DNA of 64,000 nucleotides. Source: Romanomermis culicivorax. Its lineage: Eukaryota; Nematoda; Enoplea; Mermithida; Mermithidae. The position numbers and the translations under genes were made by a program. Shown in pieces: positions 57,321 through 64,000 of the stretch; the stretch's first letter is position 1, and the number at the start of each line of letters is the position of its first letter. The stretch is from NCBI GenBank assembly GCA_963922205.1, contig CAWUHX010000095.1, positions 806,001 through 870,000 on the forward strand, read 5' to 3'. The notes under the pieces are model-generated. The model was not told the DNA's origin. It ran no database searches and saw only the letters and a program-made list of their open reading frames with translations.

Positions 57321-57630
57321 GTAAATTAGTCACAAATGTATTTTCTGAACCTGTCATCCAGAACGATACGTTTGGAAATCGCAATCGACTAAAACTTTTC
57401 AACTTGGTGTCGCAATTTTGCACCTTGATGACAGGCTTTACACAGATATATCGTTTTTGGCATTCGCCGAATTTTAGAAATACGTCTTTGCATACATTGC
57501 ATACAGTCTAGAATAACCTATTGAATTGGGAAGAAAACTCTTATGGTGTTTGCAACCAAATGCTTTAAATTTTATTTATTTATACGTAACATAATACATC
57601 AACAAGATCCGTAATTTTCGTAGGGTAGAT

Positions 57631-58283
57631 CTGTGGGAGCGCTAAAAACAATCAATAATTAGGAAACCTACAGTAAACGGCGACGCTCTCACTACCACAC
57701 ACACACCAGGCGAACATACGTCATCCAATCCTACTGTAGACATCGTGTCAAGACTCTTCGATTGCGCAATCCAACTTTTTTATTTTCGTACGACTACGCT
57801 TATTAAGATTATGATCTAAGCTTATGTGAAACTATGACGTCAATGCTTCGTTTTTATGCCTTTTTTTATGTCTTTTTATTTATATAAATATGTTGGTTTT
57901 GTATGTTAAAATCACTTCAACATTTTATTAATAAATTTGGCTTCACTGCTTTCTCTGTTCTTTACCATCGTCGTAGGGTCGCTGGATAAATCGTCGATTG
58001 TTCCGTCCGGCTTTTGCGATTGTTGGAACCTGGAAGAAATATATTTTCGTTTCGAGACTAAGATTTTCCTTTTAATTACCTTGGCGTTTTCCTAAATCGT
58101 CGCCGTTGCCGCCCATCCTTTGACGTTTTCGTTGACGATTCTGAAGAAGAAAGAATAAATCAAGAACGTTTTTAGTATTCAGTCCGATCTGCAGGTTATT
58201 CAGCTACAGTAACCTGTAATCTCCATAGACCCAAACATTGACAAACCTTACAAGTGGCGATTCGTGGCAGGACCGTCGACTAC
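57631..58283 (+). promoter_or_regulatory. Probable 5' LTR with TATA box and poly(A) signal
   Basis: TATATAAATA at 57881-57890 and AATAAA at 57930-57935 lie in the order expected for U3-R. A possible end is GACTACA near 58283, followed within 20 bases by TTGGCGCTGAAGAAGCC, a candidate primer binding site. Without the 3' LTR the ends cannot be confirmed. Confidence 0.4.
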
Positions 58284-58416
58284 AATTTTCGGATCAAATT
58301 GGCGCTGAAGAAGCCTGAAAATAAAGAAGAAATAAAGAAGCACGAAGGCCGACGATTTTATTTGGCGATTTACTTGGCGTTTTTCGAATTTTTCGAGCTT
58401 GACGATTTTTTCTTGA

Positions 58417-61400
58417 AGAACGGCTGAAGAAGAAAATTCACTTTTTTCGATTTTTGATAACGTAATCGCCCGCGCTCGCCAGAATCCTACAGAATATCGA
58501 CGAACCAGAAGTGGACGCCCAATTTTTGAACCTGCACCACCAGAAGAAAATTTAGAAGAAGAAAATTTACGAATTTTGGCGAATCAAGAAGATCAAGTTC
58601 TAGTTGAAAATAGAGACGAAATGGCCATGGAACAAATCAACGATTTGCTACGAAATACAGTGGCTCGAGTTACAGAACTGTATGAAACCCGCCCGACGAT
58701 TCCCACCGGTCTAGGTGATCTATCCCCATTTGCTGGCGACCCAAACGATTTAAATTGGTCAGAATGGGAGAGAAAATTTTCGAGATTAGCAATTTTGGCA
58801 GGTGCTACCGCCCTAAGTAGAAAAACGGCCCTGCTAGCAAATTATTTACGAGGCGCTGCGCTCAATTATTTTGGAGAATTAGAAGCAAGACAACCTCCAT
58901 TGGCTGATTGGGATGCATGGACTGGTGCTTACCTAGCCAAATTTCCCGATAATCGCCAAATCGACGTCAAATACGAGCAGCTAGTCGCCAGAACGCAATC
59001 GTTGGGAGAACCCGTCGCCGTTTTCGCCGCTGATATCCGTCGTCTAGCCAAACGAGCTTTTCCAACCTGGAACGGAGCTGGAGAACCTGATATAATTGTC
59101 AAAAATCATTTCATAAATCGACTAATACCTGATATTCGTCGTTGGGTCCAAAACGCCGAACCAGATTCGTTTGAGGCCGCCGTTGCTGAAGCTGAAAAAC
59201 AAGAATTACGAGAAAAACAATATCACAGTGAAAATAACCCCTCGTTTCAAGTTTTGGCGAATTCCGTCAGTCAGCTGACCAATTTGGTACAACAGTTGAG
59301 TGCTGTCAACCTAGCTGGAAATTCGAATTCCGAAAGAAGATGTGAACAAAGGACGAATCAAAATACTAATTTCAACAGATGGCCACGGCAAGAAAATCGT
59401 TTTTGGCCTAGGAACAACGCGAGAGGTTTTCAGATTCAATCGAACGGTCCCCAAGAGCCCACCAGGATGGGAGGTCGCCCAAATCGTACGATAAATACCA
59501 ACTTTAACCGCGGCCGCTCGTCAGGAAGGTCCTCAGATGGTACCGTTTCTTGTTATAGATGTGGTAGAAGTGGGCATTTTTCTTCTACTTGCCCCATGCT
59601 CGAACGAAATCAAGATTCCAGATTTTCGAGTTCCCCGCGTAGCACGTGGCGTGGTGGACCGCCCCGAGTACAGATGCCGGCCCGAGGCGTTTCGAACCCT
59701 AGGAGTCCAGGAGATGCCCTTTCTGGAACCCGAGGAGTCAATAGTCAGCTTTGTCTTGCCGAGGCTAATGGGCCCAACGTGTCAGAATTTAATCCTGACA
59801 CCATCGCAGAACAGTCCGATCCCTGGAACTGCGATGATTACGATCTGTATGGAAATTCCAATGTGAGGCCTCAGGCACATGTTTTTATGGCCCGATATAA
59901 TGAATTTTATTTTGGAACCGGACACTCCACATTGGTGAGTAGTGGGACAGGATCTGAAGAAATTAGCGATAACCCCACTATTGCCTCCCATGGGTATACT
60001 GGCAATTATTATGAAGTCCCAGAACATTTAGAAAATGGTTATTTAGAAAGTGATTTTGATGAAACTTCTGATTTCGACTATTATGAAGACAGACGGCGCC
60101 GTCAGCAATTTGGAAATTCTGGGCAAGTCGAATCAGTTAATGTTTTCATGAATACGGCTCAGACTGGAGGTCATAATTCCCACCGTCCCTCTGGAAGCCG
60201 CCCCATGGGTGAAGTTTATTTTATTTTTGATGGGCCTGCTGCAGCCAGTATTTGTAATTTATTTGATATTTTGAATTTTATGCATATGCACGAATTTGTA
60301 AGCCAGTCACGACGAGGAGTGATCGCTAGACAAGGACCCTTGGAATTTACGACAGAAGGATGGATCAATGAGTCGATACCATGGATCGTTCGGAGGCCCG
60401 AAGTCACCTCCCCAGAAGATCCCATGCGACATCAGTCAGCTCAAACTGACTCAAGAATGGATCCAGGAAGGCTAGAAGATTTACAATTTCAATCTAGAGC
60501 AGAAGCAGTTCAAAGAAGCAGAAAATGTGCCAGAAGAAGAGTTCCTCAACACCATTTTCAACGAATTCTTAGAAATTTCGTCTCACTTACCTCTTCTTAT
60601 TTTTTATTCGCCGCCATATTTTCCTTTGTTGTCGGCTATTCGTTCGGCGAACCTTTCTACCAATGTGGCGCTTCAAGAGGTGGTCGTGCCTTGATGGTCC
60701 CGAAAACAACGCAATGTCGCCCTCCGCCACTGATCAAAGCTGAAAAACACGAAATAAAGTTGCATATTTGGTCCACGAATGGACATTTGAATCAAATTAT
60801 AGCCATTCGATGCGTTTTACGAAACCGAACCGTTTGTACGAACACAGGAGTTTTTGGATCCCGAGGAATTGTATCCGATACCACATTGCAGAACATTGTC
60901 ACTCCAGGTTTATGCAGACAAGTCTGGTCTGATAAAAGCTATATGGGACGCAATCTAGCAGAAATCCAACCTGGAATTTGGACCACAAATCAGACGTTGC
61001 AAGTAGAATTCAAGTGGTGCTGCAAAGATACTTGTCGATCAGTCCAGAATTTACTCATGGAAGTTGGGACGATAGCAGCTGTTGATCACAAAGTAACTAT
61101 TAGTGATCTTGGAGACACTGGTGGTTGCCCTCCCATTGCTGGACAATGTTTGAACGCTGGAGGAACGATCATTTGGAACGCCACCACCTTCGAGAATTAT
61201 TGTCCATTGGCTCTAGTAGGAAATTTCACAGGACACATCCTACAAGATCATGTGATAGTGGAAGAAGTTCAAGGAGCTTTTCAGCTCTCCGCGACAATTT
61301 CTACATGTCATTTACAAAACGCTTATTCCACTGAGCAAGGACCTATTCTACAGTTCGAAGAAGATGTTCATCAACTCTTGGCCGATCGAGAAACCTCAAA

Positions 61401-63999
61401 TATCAATCCTGGATCACTCGAAAAAGATCCTATGAATTCGAAATTTCAGTTTTTATACGACAAAATGATCGAGCAAGAAAGTCGAATTTTTCAAACTATT
61501 TGGACCGAATTATGTCATTCTTCAAAACAACGTTTAGTGATGATTTGGCAACTTTTGAAACTCGATCCGACTCTAGGAGCCAGAGCTTTACTTATGCGAA
61601 ATGATATTATCGCCTCTTTTGCCGGTCAAGCTCTCATGGTTTGGGAATGCGAAAGAATCGTACCAGATCATATATTTTGGGACTACCAAGTTAATCAAAC
61701 CTGCTACGCCTATTTGCCAATTTCATTCCAAAATCACACACTTTTTGTGGTTCCCGGAACGAAGGATGTGATTGGAACATCGCCTGTCGTAGATTGCAAT
61801 CACCATGTGGTTGGTATCTATCACGAAACAGGAACTGGATGGAGAACATCTACTGGTCCAGTGCACGTTGCAACGATTCCTTATGGTATCCAGTGGCAAG
61901 GCAAAACTAAATTGCAAACTTTCAATACGCCTTCCTATTTTCACGATCAACAAGCTGGCGTTTTACACACTTTTGGCCTTATGAGAAGCTATTTTTCCAA
62001 AATTTCGATCATTGAGGGCCCTTTGAACCGACTCACACGATATACAGCAGAACTATCATTGGATCCGACTGTGGTGTATCAGACTTTGGCTGGTACAGGG
62101 AAGATGGTAGCAGAAATTACGGAAGGAGCCGCCAACTCGTTGGAACATATCAGCACTACAGGCATGAAGAATTTGGTCACTACTACGGATTATTTGATTT
62201 CTGGCCCCCTACAACTCATCTTTAATATGCTCATTGTCCTAGCAGTCCTAATCATTTTACTCTTGATAGGATATTTCGTTTTTCGTCATTACCTTAAGGC
62301 AAGGATTGGGAAATGTTTTGGCCGCCGAGAGAATGATCGGGAACCAATTGTTCGATTTTCCGATTTGCAAGAAACAGAAAGAGGAAATGAAGAACAGACG
62401 CGAAATGAACATGCAGATCCTACAGCATCTGAAGTAGCTTATTCTACCATGTTGAAGAAAGCTTTTTCGCCTTGGCTAAGTCGCAAAACTTCATCAAAAG
62501 ACGAATCTTCGACCTCGAATTGTAGTATAAGACTCAGCACCCAACCGACTCAAGATCGATGCCCCACTATTGATGTATGGTTGAACGAAGACGTAGAAGA
62601 ACCCATAACTACATTAGTCGACAGTGGTTCAGATATCTCCCTTATTGGTTACAACTTAGCGATAAAAAGAGGATTTCAAATACTCCCCCCGATGATCAAG
62701 AATTACAAGGTTTTTAATAGTCAAACTGCAGAAGTTACGGCTTCTTGTTGGGTTAGAATCTCACTTACAGTGGAGCAGAATTTGTCGTCACCGCCCGAAT
62801 TTCTTCGAGTACACGTAGTCAAGAATTCCACCTATGATTTGCTATTGGGAACTGATTTCTTACGACGATTCGCAAAAACCGAGTTACATTGGAAAGCCGC
62901 CCGCATCGATTTTGGTTCAATCACCGTACCCATGAAGAATCCGAAAATCTTCCTGCCCGATACCACCCGAGGAATAGTGGTTCTGGCCGAGACAGTAGTC
63001 ATTCCACCCCGAACTATTAATTTTGTGGATGCCCAGCTAGAGATGCCTTACACTCGATTGAATTCGTTGATTTTTGAACCTTTGTCAAAATTTGTACTCC
63101 GTTTTCACCTACAAGTCGCCTCTAGTTTAGTCAAACCCGACAACGGACTTATTCCGGTCAGCGTTCTCAACACTACGGAAAGCCCTATCACCCTTTATCA
63201 AGGAATTAAAATTGGAAAAGTTCGAGCCTATCAGAATTTGTATTCTGATCAACCAACATCCTGCCATCAAAAAGTTTGTTTATCTCAAGATTTTTGCAAG
63301 AATGAAGAAGAAAAAGCCGAGATTTTGTTAGCAAACCCTGAACTTCAGAATGATGTAAAAGAAGCTCACTTGACTGATGTCCAACGTTGCCAATTTTTCG
63401 GTCTTCTGGCCCGCTTTTCGACTTTGTTCGCCACCGACACCGATCTTGGACGAACCACTTTGGTCGAACATCGAATCGAAACTGGCGACAACGTCCCCAT
63501 TCGACAAATCCCGTATCGAGCGCCCTATAAACAGAAAGAACAAATAAACGAAGAAGTTCAGAAAATGTTGGATAAAGGAGTTATCACTCCGTCTCAAAGT
63601 CCATGGGCCAGCCCAGTCGTCTTAGTGCCCAAGAAGATGGGAGGATTTCGTTTTTGTGTCGATTATAGGAAACTGAATGCCGTTACCAAAAAAGATAGTT
63701 ATCCATTACCCAGGATTGACGATATTTTTGATGCTGTTCAAGGAGCTACTCTATTCTCCACCTTGGATCAAGCTTGGGGCTATTGGCAGATACCAGTTGC
63801 TCAAAAGGATAAAGAGAAAACAGCCTTTATTACCTACAATGGTCTTTACCAATTCGACGTTGTCCCTTTTGGTCTTTGCAACGCCCCCGCGACTTTTCAA
63901 CGACTAATGGACCTCGTTTTGAGCGGGCTCCAGTGGTCGACTTGTCTTGTTTATCTCGACGACGTTTTGATCTTCGGCCGAACGTTCGACGAACACCAA
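58417..63999 (+). CDS. Gag-Env-Pol polyprotein, no stop to window end
   Basis: The frame is open from after TGA at 58414-58416 to the window end. The first in-frame ATG is 58621, giving at least 1793 codons. Arg-rich, conserved-looking residues upstream of that ATG (YRRTRSGRPIFEP) suggest that translation or splicing may begin earlier. There is no stop or frameshift between Gag and Pol, so they would be made as one polyprotein unless the RNA is spliced. Confidence 0.85.
58621..59650 (+). CDS. gag: Gag region with CCHC zinc knuckle
   Basis: Residues 1-340 from the ATG at 58621. A retrotransposon Gag-type helical region contains LSPFAGDPNDLNWSEWERKF and RGAALNYFGEL. It is followed by an Arg/Asn-rich linker and one zinc knuckle, CYRCGRSGHFSSTC (C-x2-C-x4-H-x4-C), at 59551-59592. 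This is the usual capsid-nucleocapsid order; it packages the RNA in cytoplasmic particles. Confidence 0.85.
59651..60540 (+). CDS. Acidic/low-complexity linker between Gag and the glycoprotein module
   Basis: About 300 residues, polar, with an acidic Tyr-rich patch (SDFDETSDFDYYEDRRRR at 60049-60102). No known domain recognised. It could be a spacer, a late-domain region or the N-terminal cytoplasmic part of the glycoprotein. Confidence 0.4.
60541..62340 (+). CDS. Envelope-like glycoprotein module (two membrane spans, Cys-rich ectodomain)
   Basis: A hydrophobic segment (FLFAAIFSFVVGYSF, 60601-60645) would act as an internal signal. It is followed by about 520 residues with 16 cysteines and at least six N-glycosylation sequons (including NRT, NQT, NAT, NFT, NHT). 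Next come a strong membrane anchor (LIFNMLIVLAVLIILLLIGY, 62215-62274) and a basic tail. A WCCKDTC cluster and a CPPIAGQC motif are visible. This is the layout of a type I fusion glycoprotein. I cannot assign it to baculovirus F, phlebovirus Gc or mononegavirus/chuvirus G families; the late alpha-helical segment with a DPTLGARALL motif faintly recalls the last. Its position N-terminal to the protease is unusual. Confidence 0.7.
62560..62900 (+). CDS. Retroviral-type aspartic protease
   Basis: Catalytic LVDSGSDISLIG (DSG at 62620-62628) and, about 70 residues later, LLLGTDFL (62839-62862), the flap-to-C-terminal motif of Ty3/gypsy proteases. Active-site residues are intact. Confidence 0.9.
63420..63999 (+). 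CDS. Reverse transcriptase, Ty3/gypsy type, partial
   Basis: Motifs in order: GVITPSQSPWASPVVLVPKK, FRFCVDYRKLN, PLPRIDDIFD, FSTLDQAWGYWQIPV, FGLCNAPATFQRLMD and YLDDVLIF (catalytic YLDD at 63952-63963). These are diagnostic for Metaviridae (Ty3/gypsy) and distinguish the element from BEL/Pao and copia. The window ends inside the palm domain. Confidence 0.95.
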
Positions 64000-64000
64000 T

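Larger units (their letters stand above)
57631..64000 (+). mobile_element. Ty3/gypsy-type LTR retrotransposon with Gag-Env-Pol order, partial
   Basis: A long uninterrupted frame (58621 to window end) encodes Gag with a CCHC knuckle, an envelope-like glycoprotein, an aspartic protease and reverse transcriptase. Upstream sequence has a TATA-like box and AATAAA as in an LTR. The element lies after STIM exon 3 in the same orientation, so it most likely occupies STIM intron 3. The open frame suggests a recent insertion. The 3' half (RNase H, integrase, 3' LTR) is outside the window. The left boundary is a guess from a TGTGGGAGCG start. Confidence 0.85.

Overview
Animal genomic DNA, most likely from a nematode or a close relative. 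The evidence is interstitial arrays of the nematode-type telomere repeat (TTAGGC/GCCTAA), GT-AG introns with short pyrimidine-rich acceptors, and a TTTTCCAG acceptor 2 bases before a start codon, as expected for spliced-leader trans-splicing. The DNA is AT-rich and gene-poor, with introns up to 6.6 kb, and it is saturated with non-autonomous DNA transposons. I cannot name the species.

Layout. 1-8 kb: little beyond decayed repeats, one inverted-repeat (foldback) transposon (3706-4006) and a larger one (about 5680-6760). 8071-9046: a two-exon gene for a 142-residue secreted, neuropeptide-precursor-like protein. 9-20.9 kb: repeat territory, with a 2.5-kb foldback element with minisatellite arms and an 8-bp target duplication (15339-17829) and a telomere-like array split by a short palindromic element (19.0-19.5 kb). 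20903-38736: a nine-exon gene reconstructed by splice phase (2532 nt, 843 codons) for a Ser/Pro-rich N-terminus joined to an IRE1/RNase L-type kinase plus KEN module. The kinase HRD Asp and the KEN catalytic Asn/His both appear lost. Its introns hold a roughly 143-copy perfect TTTTC repeat, a mariner-like MITE, nested foldback elements, and a 4.0-kb foldback element (31442-35456). That last element carries, on the minus strand, a spliced P-loop gene resembling DUF3987-type ATPases.

38.7-53.3 kb: a mosaic of hAT-like elements, several with exact 8-bp target duplications, one keeping transposase remnants. 53310-57320: the first three coding exons of STIM, the ER calcium sensor (signal peptide, EF-hand, SAM). 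About 57.6 kb to the end: a Ty3/gypsy-type LTR retrotransposon in the same orientation, cut off by the window. It has one uninterrupted frame of at least 1793 codons in the order Gag, Env-like glycoprotein, protease, reverse transcriptase. An envelope-like module between Gag and Pol is the most unusual finding here.

The three host genes (neuropeptide-like, IRE1-like, STIM) lie on the plus strand and are not obviously linked in function, although IRE1-family proteins and STIM both belong to ER stress or calcium biology. Their spacing and intron sizes are set mainly by transposon insertion.
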